In this document: positions 42,989 through 51,422 of the stretch, piece by piece | How the letters are laid out: each line of letters opens with the position of its first letter | How positions within the stretch are numbered: the stretch's first letter is position 1 | Assembly (NCBI RefSeq): GCF_000373485.1 | Contig: NZ_KB891575.1 | Location: 944,264 to 1,008,263 of the forward strand | Direction: 5' to 3' | Length of the DNA: 64,000 nucleotides | From: Dasania marina DSM 21967 | GTDB lineage: Bacteria > Pseudomonadota > Gammaproteobacteria > Pseudomonadales > Dasaniaceae | The notes under the pieces: generated by a model | Seen by the model: the letters and a program-made list of their open reading frames with translations, nothing else | The model's database searches: none | What the model was told of the DNA's origin: nothing | Made by a program: the position numbers and the translations under genes

Positions 42989-43168
42989 GGGCTCTCCCTG
43001 TCTACCGCTGGCGGTCTGTCCCTTGAACCCAGCGGTTCAGGGTGGTGGTTTCTGCCTAGTATCGGGCTTTCCGTCAAGCGGACAGGCACGCCAACAAGGC
43101 GAGAAACCTCCGGGTGTATAAGCATCGGCTCAGGGGTCTGAACTACCTGGCAAATAGACGAGAGAGCG
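42989..43168 (-). ncRNA. ssrS: 6S RNA (regulator of RNA polymerase sigma70)
   Basis: Between zapA and the 5-FCL gene, the conserved location of ssrS. On the minus strand the conserved CCCCTGAGCCGAT segment appears near 43130, the internal hairpin CTGAACCGCTGGGTTCAAG near 43040, and the ends can pair (GCTCTCTCGTCTA near the 5' end with TAGACAGGGAGAGC near the 3' end). The inferred length is about 180 nt, as in E. coli. The RNA mimics an open promoter and sequesters the sigma70 holoenzyme in stationary phase. Ends are approximate. Confidence 0.92.
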
Positions 43169-43174
43169 AGGCTA

Positions 43175-43180
43175 ATTATA
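43175..43180 (-). promoter_or_regulatory. 6S RNA promoter -10 box (TATAAT)
   Basis: A perfect TATAAT on the minus strand, 7 bp before the inferred 5' end of 6S RNA. The matching -35 region would overlap the 3' end of zapA and is weak. Confidence 0.7.
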
Positions 43181-43206
43181 GAGGGTATTAGTTAGGGAAA
43201 GAAGCG

Positions 43207-43521
43207 TTAACCCATATCTAATTGGCGAAAGCGGTGCAGGGCTTCATCAATTTTGTTGCCCAGCTTGCTGATTTGATCGTTGTTGGCCTTGCCGTTAGCG
43301 CCGGTTTGCGGGCCGGTTTCCAGTAGTTCATGGCTGATATTGAGAGCGGCCATCACGGCTATGCGCTCTACCCCCAAGACTTTACCGGTCTTGCGTATGC
43401 CTACCATTTTTTGATCTAAGTACGCGGCAGACTGCTGTAAGGCTTGCTCCTGCCCCTCGGGGCAAGCGATTTGGTAATCTTTGCCGAGGATTTTTACAGT
43501 CACGGTGCCGTTGCTACTCAT
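43207..43521 (-). CDS. zapA: ZapA, cell-division protein
   Basis: A 104-residue ZapA: an N-terminal beta-strand domain (VTVKILGKDYQIACPEGQE) and a C-terminal coiled coil. It bundles FtsZ filaments at the division site. It is followed by 6S RNA and preceded 23 bp upstream by a ZapB-like coiled-coil gene on the same strand. Confidence 0.93.
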   Translation of the reverse strand: MSSNGTVTVKILGKDYQIACPEGQEQALQQSAAYLDQKMVGIRKTGKVLGVERIAVMAALNISHELLETGPQTGANGKANNDQISKLGNKIDEALHRFRQLDMG

Positions 43522-43544
43522 GGAAAATACTCTTGCTGGTCGTA

Positions 43545-43754
43545 TTAAGATTCTTGTTCTATGGCTTTAAGCTTGGTGATCATGGCCTCAACGCGGTTGC
43601 GAGCCGTTTCAGTTTTTTCGATTAACTGTTCGCGCTCCTGCTGCCAGCCTATGGCCTCAGCTTTGAGTTTGCGGTTCTCGCTGTCTAGTTGGCCGCAAAA
43701 CTCAATCAAGCCTTCAATTTTCTTACTTAGCGCTTTCAAATTGTGATTGTCCAT
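43545..43754 (-). CDS. ZapB-like coiled-coil protein (TIGR02449 type)
   Basis: A 69-residue protein that is almost entirely coiled coil (LSKKIEGLIEFCGQLDSENR, then heptads to the end). It matches the small conserved protein found directly upstream of zapA in Pseudomonas and relatives. A role in Z-ring architecture with ZapA is likely from position and shape, but is not shown here. Confidence 0.85.
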   Translation of the reverse strand: MDNHNLKALSKKIEGLIEFCGQLDSENRKLKAEAIGWQQEREQLIEKTETARNRVEAMITKLKAIEQES

Positions 43755-43779
43755 TCGCCTAGTCTATTAAAGGTTTAGT

Positions 43780-43809
43780 CACCGCTTAATATAGTTGTGC
43801 AAAGCGGTG
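43780..43809. other. 8-bp inverted repeat in the divergent promoter region
   Basis: CACCGCTT and AAGCGGTG spaced by 14 bp, in the 253-bp spacer between the ZapB-like gene and the UPF0149 gene. It could be a regulatory site or hairpin; no protein can be named. Confidence 0.35.
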
Positions 43810-44007
43810 TGGTCAATGTAATAAATATCAATAATTTCAATAACCTGCCGATGGTTTTGAAAAATGTGCGCAAGTTTGCGTTTGCCACCAGCGAGCTAGC
43901 CTGCGCTAGGGGTGTCGATTTTGTGGGAGCAAGGCGCTAAGATGCCGCCATTACAGTGCGTAACTGTGTTTTATCCGCGTCTTTTTTATTACCACGTTGA
44001 GTTTTTT

Positions 44008-44667
44008 ATGTCTGAGCAAGCGACACCGCATTTTGATGATTTTGCCACGGTATTTTGGCGTTTAGGGTCTATGCTGCCCCCCAGCCAGTTGCAGGGTTAT
44101 GTTATGGGCCAGCTGGCGGTGGGTGCCGAGCTAACCGAGCAACAATGGTTGCAGCAGGCTTGGCAATTGATTGATAGTGTGGAGCCCGGTAGTAACGAGG
44201 ATAATCAGCTGTTGGCTGAGCTATTAGCCACTACCCAGGCCAACTTTGCCGAAGGTAGTTTAAATGCCCAATTATTACTGCCCGATGATGATATAGAGCT
44301 CAGCCAACGGGTGGAGTGCTTAGGGTTCTGGTGTCAGGGTTTTTTGACCGGTTTTGCTCTGGCGGGCAAGCAAAAAAAACAGGCTGCGGGTCAGCAGGCC
44401 TACTCTAGTGATGTTTCCGAGGCGCTTAGCGATATGGCGGCTATTGCCCAAGTGAGCCTAAGTGCGGACGACAGCAGCGAGCAAAGTGAGGCGGATTTTT
44501 TTGACGTGATAGAGTATGTACGTTTAGCGGCTATGAATATTTACTTTGAATGCTTGCCCAAGCAAGAGTCAGCTGTTGCCAGCGCTGAGGCTGGCGATGA
44601 TGACGCCGCAGTGCCTAGTACTGCGCAGTTATTTGCTAAAAAATCGACCAAGAAACAACTGCATTAA
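44008..44667 (+). CDS. UPF0149 (YgfB/YecA) family protein
   Basis: A protein of about 219 residues of the helical UPF0149 family. The signature LGFWCQGFLTGFALAG lies near residue 105 and the C-terminal acidic helical bundle ends in AAMNIYFECLPKQ. E. coli YgfB has the same position upstream of pepP. In Pseudomonas a YgfB relative affects peptidoglycan-recycling regulation, but no function can be transferred with certainty. The start at ATG 44008 matches family N-termini; in-frame upstream codons lack a ribosome-binding site. Confidence 0.85.
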   Translation: MSEQATPHFDDFATVFWRLGSMLPPSQLQGYVMGQLAVGAELTEQQWLQQAWQLIDSVEPGSNEDNQLLAELLATTQANFAEGSLNAQLLLPDDDIELSQRVECLGFWCQGFLTGFALAGKQKKQAAGQQAYSSDVSEALSDMAAIAQVSLSADDSSEQSEADFFDVIEYVRLAAMNIYFECLPKQESAVASAEAGDDDAAVPSTAQLFAKKSTKKQLH

Positions 44668-44685
44668 ACCAACGAAGTGGTAGTG

Positions 44686-46008
44686 ATGACAAGAATATCA
44701 AAACAGGAATTTGCTAGACGTCGTAAAAACTTAATGGCGCAAATGGAGCCCGATAGCATAGCGATAGTGCCCGCTGCCAAAGAGGTGATACGCAATCGCG
44801 ACTGTGAATACCCTTTTCGCCAAGACAGTGATTTTTATTATTTAACCGGTTTTGCCGAGCCCGATGCGGTGTTGTTGCTAATACCTGGCCGCGAGTACGG
44901 TGAGACTATCGTATTTTGCCGCGAACGCGATCCCAAAATGGAGTTGTGGCATGGTTATAGGTCTGGCCCCGAGGGCGTCTGTGCTGAATATGGTGCCGAT
45001 GATGCTTTTCCCATTAGTGATATAGACGATATTTTGCCGGGCTTGCTGGAAGGTCGTGAGCGCGTGTATTACTCCATGGGTCGCAACCAAGACTTTGATA
45101 GAAAGGTAATGGGCTGGGTTAATATCATACGATCAAAAGTGCGTTCTGGCGCACACCCGCCGGGTGAGTTTTTAGATTTGGATCACCTGCTACACGATTT
45201 ACGTTTATACAAAAGCGCCGCCGAGATACGCATTATGCGTAAGGCTGGCGAACTATCGGCGCAAGCCCATAAACGCGCCATGCAAATCTGCAAGCCGGGC
45301 ATAATGGAGTATCAGTTAGAGTCAGAGATACTGCATGAGTTTTCCCGCAACGGCGCCCGCTTTCCTGCTTACTCCACCATAGTGGGTGCCGGTAAAAATG
45401 GCTGTGTGCTGCATTACATAGACAACAACTGCAAAATCAAAGACGGTGATTTAATTTTAATTGATGCCGGTTGCGAGTTAGAGCATTACGCCGCCGATAT
45501 CACCCGCACCTTTCCCGCCAATGGCAAATTTAGCAAAGAGCAAAAAGCACTGTATAACATCGTGCTAGAGGCGCAAGAGCAAGCTATAGCCACCATTAAA
45601 CCGGGTAATCACTGGAACCAGTCTCATGATATTACCGTGCAGGTGATTACCAAGGGCCTGCTGGCGCTGGGCCTGCTTAAAGGTGAGCTGGATACGCTGA
45701 TAGAAGAGGGCGCCTATAAAGATTTTTATATGCACCGTGCCGGCCACTGGTTGGGTATGGATGTGCATGATGTAGGCGATTATAAAGTGGCCGACGAGTG
45801 GCGAGTGCTAGAAGAAGGCATGGCCATGACGGTAGAGCCCGGCATTTATGTGGCCCCAAATAATATGCAGGTGGCTAAAAAATGGCGCGGCATAGGCATA
45901 CGTATAGAAGACGATATCGTTGTCACCAAGGGTGGCTGCGAAAATCTTACCGCAGCGGTACCTAAAACCGTCGCCGACATAGAGGCACTCATGGCCGAGG
46001 CGGGTTAA
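44686..46008 (+). CDS. pepP: Xaa-Pro aminopeptidase PepP
   Basis: A metallopeptidase of about 440 residues that removes N-terminal residues preceding proline. The C-terminal pita-bread fold carries the five dinuclear-metal ligands, visible in LIDAGCELEHYAADITRTFP (two Asp), MHRAGHWLGMDVHD (His), TVEPGIYV (Glu) and GIRIEDD (Glu). It starts at ATG 44686 (MTRISKQEF); a GTG three codons earlier is less likely. The TAA stop overlaps the ubiH start by one base (TAATG), the conserved pepP-ubiH-ubiI operon. Confidence 0.96.
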   Translation: MTRISKQEFARRRKNLMAQMEPDSIAIVPAAKEVIRNRDCEYPFRQDSDFYYLTGFAEPDAVLLLIPGREYGETIVFCRERDPKMELWHGYRSGPEGVCAEYGADDAFPISDIDDILPGLLEGRERVYYSMGRNQDFDRKVMGWVNIIRSKVRSGAHPPGEFLDLDHLLHDLRLYKSAAEIRIMRKAGELSAQAHKRAMQICKPGIMEYQLESEILHEFSRNGARFPAYSTIVGAGKNGCVLHYIDNNCKIKDGDLILIDAGCELEHYAADITRTFPANGKFSKEQKALYNIVLEAQEQAIATIKPGNHWNQSHDITVQVITKGLLALGLLKGELDTLIEEGAYKDFYMHRAGHWLGMDVHDVGDYKVADEWRVLEEGMAMTVEPGIYVAPNNMQVAKKWRGIGIRIEDDIVVTKGGCENLTAAVPKTVADIEALMAEAG

Positions 46009-47303
46009 TGACAGGTGCTTGTGACTACGATGTAGTTATCGCTGGCGGCGGTATGGTGGGCAGCAGCTTGGCGCTGCTATTGCAGCGGCTAGTCAGCCCC
46101 GACGGCCAGACACTAAACGTGTTAGTGGTAGAAAGTGTTGCCCAGCCCTCAGCCACTATACAAAGCACCAGCCCTAGTTTTGATGGCCGCTCTACGGCGC
46201 TGTCTTACGGCAGCCGGGTGATCTATGAACAGCTGGGTTTGTGGTCGCGGTTAAGCGAGCACGCTACCGCCATCGAACATATACACGTTTCTGAGCGCGG
46301 CGCGTTTGCCTCGGCGTTATTACATGCTGAAGAAATGCACTGGCCCGCCTTGGGTTATGTGTTAGAGAACAGTGGCCTAGGTGAGGTGTTACTCAGCGCC
46401 TTAGCTAACAGTGCAGTAGAATTGGCTTGCCCAGCGACCATCACGCAAGCGCAACCGCAACAGGGCGGCATGCTGCTTACCCTGCAGGAAGATGAAAACC
46501 AGCGCCAAATTCGCACCCAGCTTTTAGTGGTAGCCGATGGTGCCGGCTCACAACTGCGTCAGCACTTGGGCATACAACACCGCAGCCACAATTATCAACA
46601 GTCGGCGGTAGTCGCTAACGTTAGCTTTGAAAAAGCCCACCAACATATCGCCTATGAACGTTTCACCGAGCAAGGTCCTATGGCCTTATTGCCCTTAGCC
46701 GATCAGCAGCGCGCAGCCTTGGTGTGGACCCAAACTGCCGAGCAGGCACAGCATTTATGTAGCTGTGAGCAGCCTGATTTTCTAAACCGTTTACAACAGC
46801 GTTTTGGTCACCGCTTGGGCCAGTTCACCGCCGTGGGTGAGCGACTGCAATATCCCTTACAGTTGATAACCAGCGAAGAGCAATTGCGCTCCCATGTGGT
46901 GGTGATGGGTAACGCTGCTCATGCCCTGCACCCAGTCGCCGGGCAGGGTTTTAATTTAGCGCTGCGCGACTGTGCACGTTTAAGCGAGATAGTGTTAAGC
47001 GCAAAAGCGCAGCACCAAAACATAGGTGAACTCTCGATATTAAAACCTTATCAACAAGCACAGCAATTTGATCAGCAAAAAACCATCTTGTTTTCCGATC
47101 AAGTAGGCGCAATGTTTGCCCATGTCGCTAAGCCCTTAAGCCTGTTGCGCAATATAGGGTTAAGCGCTGTTGATATGCTGCCCAGTTTAAAGCACAGCTT
47201 TGTGCGCCATGCCGCCGGCCAACATTATGGCGCGGCCTTGGGTTTGTTGACTCACAATGATCAGCTTACTGGTGATCAGGCTATTGAGGTGGAGCATGGA
47301 TAA
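46008..47303 (+). CDS. ubiH: UbiH, ubiquinone-biosynthesis flavin monooxygenase
   Basis: A 431-residue FAD hydroxylase with the nucleotide motif DVVIAGGGMVGSSLALLL, the internal VVADGAGSQLR motif and the second FAD motif GNAAHALHPVAGQGFNLALRD. UbiH hydroxylates C1 of the 2-octaprenyl-6-methoxyphenol precursor during aerobic ubiquinone synthesis. It starts on the last base of the pepP stop codon and overlaps ubiI by 8 bp. Assignment to UbiH rather than UbiF rests on synteny. Confidence 0.9.
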   Translation: MTGACDYDVVIAGGGMVGSSLALLLQRLVSPDGQTLNVLVVESVAQPSATIQSTSPSFDGRSTALSYGSRVIYEQLGLWSRLSEHATAIEHIHVSERGAFASALLHAEEMHWPALGYVLENSGLGEVLLSALANSAVELACPATITQAQPQQGGMLLTLQEDENQRQIRTQLLVVADGAGSQLRQHLGIQHRSHNYQQSAVVANVSFEKAHQHIAYERFTEQGPMALLPLADQQRAALVWTQTAEQAQHLCSCEQPDFLNRLQQRFGHRLGQFTAVGERLQYPLQLITSEEQLRSHVVVMGNAAHALHPVAGQGFNLALRDCARLSEIVLSAKAQHQNIGELSILKPYQQAQQFDQQKTILFSDQVGAMFAHVAKPLSLLRNIGLSAVDMLPSLKHSFVRHAAGQHYGAALGLLTHNDQLTGDQAIEVEHG

Positions 47304-48537
47304 TACCCAGGCACAGGTTTTTGATGTGGTTATTGTTGGTGCCGGTTTGGCCGGAACCGCCTTGGCCTGCGTCTTAGCGCAGGGCGACCCGCAGCTGCGC
47401 ATAGCCATGGTGGAAGCACAAACGCTATCCAGCGAGGCGCCCAGTTTAGACAATTCGGTGCAGGGCTTTGATGCCAGGGTCAGCGCATTAACCTTAGCTT
47501 CGCAACAGTTGCTGGCGGACATAGGGCTGTGGCCCGAGATAGTTAGCCAGCGCGCAGCCGCCTACCAACATATGCGGGTATGGGATGCTGACGGTACCGG
47601 TGTGGTGGACTTTGCCGCCGCCGAGGTCAACCAAGCTTGCCTAGGTTATATTGTTGAAAATCGCATCACCCTAGCGGCTTTATTAAACCGGCTACAGAGC
47701 TTGGCCAATGTGTGTTTTTTTAATCCTGCGAAAGTGGCAGGCTTGAGTGAAAATAACGCAAACAAAACGCCATCACCGCGCTGCTTAGACTTGGCTGATG
47801 GTCAGCAATTAACTGCTCCTTTGATAGTTGCGGCCGATGGCGCCAACTCGTTGCTACGTCAACAAGCCGGTTTTGCCACTAGGGAGTGGGATTACCATCA
47901 CCACGCCATAGTCGCTACAGTGCAAACTGAATTACCCCATCAACATACTGCCTGGCAGCGTTTTTTACCCGAGGGGCCTTTGGCTTTTTTGCCTTTGGGA
48001 GGTGATCATCAAGGCCATTTTTGCTCCATCGTTTGGTCGGCCTTGCCCGACTATGCCCAGCAGTTAATGGCTCTAGGCGATGATGAATTTAGCCAGCAAT
48101 TAGCGACCGCTTTTGAGCATACATTAGGTGCGGTGCAGGGCGTCTCCAAGCGTTATAGCTTTGCCCTGCGCCAGCGCCACGCGGTAGATTATGTGCAGCC
48201 GGGCTTGGCCTTGCTGGGGGACGCCGCCCACAGCATCCACCCGTTGGCGGGCCAGGGAATAAACTTAGGTTTTAGTGATGTGCGGGTACTGGCCGAAGAA
48301 CTATTACGAGCCAGGCAGCGTGGCCTAGGCTTAGGTGATATCAGTCTGTTGCAGCGCTACCAGCGTCGCCGTAAGGCCGAGAACCTAGCGATGATGGCAG
48401 CAATGGATGGCTTTAAACAGTTGTTCGGCCACAACAATATAGCCCTGCGCTGGTTGCGCAATGCCGGCATGCAGGGCTTTAATCGCAGCCCCGCCATTAA
48501 GCGCCGGGTTATGCTTAGTGCCATGGGTTTACATTAA
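47296..48537 (+). CDS. ubiI: UbiI/VisC-type ubiquinone-biosynthesis monooxygenase
   Basis: A 413-residue paralogue of UbiH with DVVIVGAGLAGTALACVL, VAADGANSLLRQQ and GDAAHSIHPLAGQGINLGFSD. UbiI hydroxylates C5 of the quinone ring. The start at ATG 47296, with GAGGTGGAG just upstream, is preferred over an in-frame ATG 39 bp earlier inside ubiH. It is the last gene of the pepP-ubiH-ubiI operon. Confidence 0.9.
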   Translation: MDNTQAQVFDVVIVGAGLAGTALACVLAQGDPQLRIAMVEAQTLSSEAPSLDNSVQGFDARVSALTLASQQLLADIGLWPEIVSQRAAAYQHMRVWDADGTGVVDFAAAEVNQACLGYIVENRITLAALLNRLQSLANVCFFNPAKVAGLSENNANKTPSPRCLDLADGQQLTAPLIVAADGANSLLRQQAGFATREWDYHHHAIVATVQTELPHQHTAWQRFLPEGPLAFLPLGGDHQGHFCSIVWSALPDYAQQLMALGDDEFSQQLATAFEHTLGAVQGVSKRYSFALRQRHAVDYVQPGLALLGDAAHSIHPLAGQGINLGFSDVRVLAEELLRARQRGLGLGDISLLQRYQRRRKAENLAMMAAMDGFKQLFGHNNIALRWLRNAGMQGFNRSPAIKRRVMLSAMGLH

Positions 48538-48654
48538 TTGTTATCCGCAGTTGGCTCTTGTGTTTCCGCTGAGCAACGTTAAAATGCAGGCAAATATTAA
48601 CAACAGCTATTACTCTCCCTATATTTATTTGGCGACCCATAAGAGGAAAACCCT

Positions 48655-49044
48655 ATGAGCAATACCCCTAGCGAATTGAAATATGCTCGCAGCCACGAGT
48701 GGGCGCGTTTAGAAGAAGATGGCACCGTGACTGTAGGCATCTCTGATTTCGCGCAAGAAGCTTTAGGTGATGTAGTGTTTGTGGAAGTACCTGAGGTGGG
48801 CGCTAAAGTAGCCGCGGGAGATGAAATTAGCGTGGTGGAGTCGGTAAAAGCCGCCTCGGATATCTATGCGCCTATAGGCGGTGAAGTGATTGCCGTAAAC
48901 GAGACTTTGGAAGACGAACCTGAAGCCGTTAATGCGGAACCTTATGAAGGTGGCTGGTTGTTTAAACTGCGCCCTAGCGATGCTTCAGAGCTGGAAAATT
49001 TGTTGAGTGCTGAAGATTATCAGCAGCTTTGCGAAGACGAGTAA
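48655..49044 (+). CDS. gcvH: GcvH, glycine cleavage system H protein
   Basis: A 129-residue lipoyl-carrier protein. The lipoylated Lys65 lies in [14 protein letters not shown], and [15 protein letters not shown] is the typical N-terminal start. It shuttles the aminomethyl group between GcvP and GcvT. Neither gcvT nor gcvP is within the window; in Pseudomonas gcvH lies near ubiI with gcvP and gcvT. AAGAGGAAA precedes ATG 48655. Its stop codon lies inside a very long hairpin. Confidence 0.95.
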   Translation: MSNTPSELKYARSHEWARLEEDGTVTVGISDFAQEALGDVVFVEVPEVGAKVAAGDEISVVESVKAASDIYAPIGGEVIAVNETLEDEPEAVNAEPYEGGWLFKLRPSDASELENLLSAEDYQQLCEDE

Positions 49045-49106
49045 GCCCTCTCTAGAAACAACAGCGCCCGCTAATGCGGGCGTTGTTGTTTCTAGAGAGG
49101 GCTTAC
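49041..49106. other. 31-bp-arm hairpin spanning the gcvH stop codon
   Basis: Arms 49041-49071 and 49076-49106 are complementary over 31 bp with a single G-T mismatch position, around a TAAT loop. The left arm begins inside the last codons of gcvH and contains its TAA (49042-49044). The inner GC-rich part followed by TTGTTGTTT resembles an intrinsic terminator, but the perfect pairing extends far beyond what termination needs. Confidence 0.9.
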
Positions 49107-49228
49107 TTCCCGATACCAATCTTTACTATTAACCGCCATTACAGCCCTAGATTAGTTTGGCCAGTGAGCGCAGGTAATCTCAGGTATAATGCCAGCCTTT
49201 GACCCGCCCCCTATCCCTGGATATAGCC

Positions 49229-50431
49229 ATGAGCACCGACTACCCCCTAATACGCTTAAACAATAAAGCAGACCGCCGTTTACGGGGTGGCCATGTCTGG
49301 ATTTACAGCAATGAAATAGATACCAAAGCCACGCCCATTAAAGACATTATCCCCGGCCAGCAGGTGTTAATAGAGAATGCCCAAGGCAAGGTGATGGGCG
49401 TGGCCTATCTCAATCCGCACAACTTAATTTGTGGTCGCTTAATTAGCCGCGATGCCCGCCAAGGTTTAGATAAGTCCTTATTAGTGCACCGCATCAATAT
49501 CGCCTTAAGCCTGCGTCAGGCTATGAATGAGAAACCCTATTACCGCTTAGTGTATGGCGATAGCGACGGCCTGCCCGGTTTGGTGGTGGATAGATTTGGC
49601 GATATATTGGTGGTGCAATTGGCTACCGCCGGCATGGAGTTGGTAAAAGATCAGATTGTTGAGGCGTTATGCCAAGTGCTTAAGCCCAGCGGTATCCTAA
49701 TGAAAAATGATTCGCGTATACGTGGTGCCGAAGACTTGGAAGACTATGTGGAAGTGGTGTATGGCGAGGTGCCCGAGCGGGTTTTAATAGAAGAAAACGG
49801 CGTGCAGTTTGAGGTGCCGGTATACGAGGGGCAAAAGACTGGTTGGTTTTACGATCACCGCGCCAGCCGCGCTAACTTGGTGCACTTTGTTAAAGGCAAG
49901 CGCGTGTTGGACGTGTTTAGTTATATAGGTGGCTGGGGCGTGCAGGCGGCGGCCTTTGGTGCCGAGTCGGTGCTGTGTGTAGACAGCTCGGAGTTTGCGC
50001 TGGAGTGTGTACACCGCAATGCCGAGTTAAACGGCGTTAGCGATAAGGTAGCAACCTTACAGGGCAATGCCTTTGAGGCCATGAAGCAGCTGGCCTTAGA
50101 TGGCGAGCGTTTTGATGTAATAATTATGGACCCACCCGCTTTTATCCCGCGCCGCAAAGATGTTAAAAAAGGCGAGCAGGCTTATAGGCGGGTTAATGAA
50201 CTGGCTATGCGCTTGCTGAATAAAGATGGGGTGTTGGTGTCGGCTTCTTGTTCTATGCACTTGGGGCGCGATGTTTTAGTGGATATATTGCGATTGTCTT
50301 CGCGCCATGTCGATAGGCAGCTGCAAATTTTGCAGCATTTTGGCCAAACCTATGATCACCCGGTGCATCCTGCGATCCCCGAAACCGATTATTTAAAGGC
50401 GATATTTACTCGCCTGCTGCCGACGTCTTAA
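49229..50431 (+). CDS. rlmI: RlmI-type 23S rRNA cytosine methyltransferase
   Basis: A protein of about 400 residues: N-terminal PUA domain (LNNKADRRLRGGHVWIYSNE), a middle domain (YRLVYGDSDGLPGLVVDR), and a Rossmann methyltransferase (VLDVFSYIGGWGVQAAAFGA, IIMDPPAFIPRRKD). RlmI methylates C1962 of 23S rRNA. ATG 49229 fits the family start; the frame upstream begins only with a TTG. Its 3' end overlaps the convergent lipoprotein gene by 26 bp. Confidence 0.88.
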   Translation: MSTDYPLIRLNNKADRRLRGGHVWIYSNEIDTKATPIKDIIPGQQVLIENAQGKVMGVAYLNPHNLICGRLISRDARQGLDKSLLVHRINIALSLRQAMNEKPYYRLVYGDSDGLPGLVVDRFGDILVVQLATAGMELVKDQIVEALCQVLKPSGILMKNDSRIRGAEDLEDYVEVVYGEVPERVLIEENGVQFEVPVYEGQKTGWFYDHRASRANLVHFVKGKRVLDVFSYIGGWGVQAAAFGAESVLCVDSSEFALECVHRNAELNGVSDKVATLQGNAFEAMKQLALDGERFDVIIMDPPAFIPRRKDVKKGEQAYRRVNELAMRLLNKDGVLVSASCSMHLGRDVLVDILRLSSRHVDRQLQILQHFGQTYDHPVHPAIPETDYLKAIFTRLLPTS

Positions 50432-51419
50432 GACGGAGGTTTAGCATTAACGCGCCCAATTGCTGGTTGAGTACCTTAGCTTCTTGCTCCTGCTCCTGCT
50501 CCTGCTCTTGTTCCTGTTCTGGTACAGCTTCGCCTTGCTGTAACAGTTGTCCTATAGCGGCGTAGCCGGGGTGTGGGGCGCTGTGTTTGCTGATGCTGCT
50601 TAGCGCCCCCGTTATCCAAAGTTGATCATGGCTATAGGGGCTGTGCTGAGTATCGGTTAAAGCCCCTAGCTGTTGTTGCCATTGCAAGCGTATCGCCGCT
50701 GCATCGGGTAGTTGGGCGCTGTGCTCCTGCCAGTATTGATGGGCGTTCTCTACATCGCTTAGCCATTGTTGGGCTAATAAGGCTAAGTATTGGCGGCGTC
50801 TAGGTATGGCCAGTGTTGCCAGTGCATCGGCGGGCTCACGGTAGTGGCTGAGCTCGCGACCCCAAATAAAAAACTCTAAAACAGATAAACCCAAGGCCGC
50901 CTCTTCATCGCTGTAGCGGCGGTGCTGCTGGATAAGGCTGTCCAAGCTGATGGCTAGGGTGCTGTCGTTGACTATGCCGCTTTGGGGGTAACCCACTACG
51001 CTATCCAGATAGCCATCGCTGATCTCGGCGTCGTGTAAGCGATGGTTTAATTCCTCTAGTTCAGTTTGTGCTGGCAGCAGCTGTAAATACACCGCGCTGT
51101 GATGCCACTGCTGGTGGCTGGCCAGCCACTGGTTTTGCAGCTGCTGCCAGTGTGGCGCATCGGGGCTGGCGAGAAATTGCTGGCTGCGGGCTAGCAAGGC
51201 TTGGGCGCTGGCGATAGTTTGGCGCAGCGAGAGTTCACCTTGCTGGCGCAGGCTGTGGTGCAGCTGCACTACATCTATAGTGGTTACTGTAGTGGCTACT
51301 ATAGTAGTTACGGCCGTTTTGCTACTGGCCGGTAAGCTGGCAGGGCTGTGATTGACGGGGCTGTCGGGCTGGCAGCCCAATAACAGGCTGCACAGGATTA
51401 CTGTGATGGCAGTCTTCAC
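50406..51419 (-). CDS. Imelysin-like lipoprotein with degenerate motif
   Basis: A 337-residue predicted lipoprotein: hydrophobic signal and lipobox LLLGC place Cys16 as the acylated residue. The helical body resembles imelysin / M75 iron-uptake-associated proteins. The family motif GxHxxE reads GLSVLEFFIWG here, with Ser in place of His, so classical metal binding may be lost. The C-terminal region has an (EQ)n stretch encoded by a hexamer repeat. No iron transporter gene is adjacent. Its 3' end overlaps rlmI tail to tail. Function unknown. Confidence 0.65.
   Translation of the reverse strand: MKTAITVILCSLLLGCQPDSPVNHSPASLPASSKTAVTTIVATTVTTIDVVQLHHSLRQQGELSLRQTIASAQALLARSQQFLASPDAPHWQQLQNQWLASHQQWHHSAVYLQLLPAQTELEELNHRLHDAEISDGYLDSVVGYPQSGIVNDSTLAISLDSLIQQHRRYSDEEAALGLSVLEFFIWGRELSHYREPADALATLAIPRRRQYLALLAQQWLSDVENAHQYWQEHSAQLPDAAAIRLQWQQQLGALTDTQHSPYSHDQLWITGALSSISKHSAPHPGYAAIGQLLQQGEAVPEQEQEQEQEQEQEAKVLNQQLGALMLNLRLKTSAAGE
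50481..50522. repeat. CTCCTG-type hexamer repeat in the imelysin-like gene
   Basis: About seven imperfect 6-bp units (CTCCTG, CTCTTG, TTCCTG) encode a run of alternating Glu and Gln near the C-terminus of the lipoprotein. Frame-neutral length variation is possible. Confidence 0.85.
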
Positions 51420-51422
51420 TGT

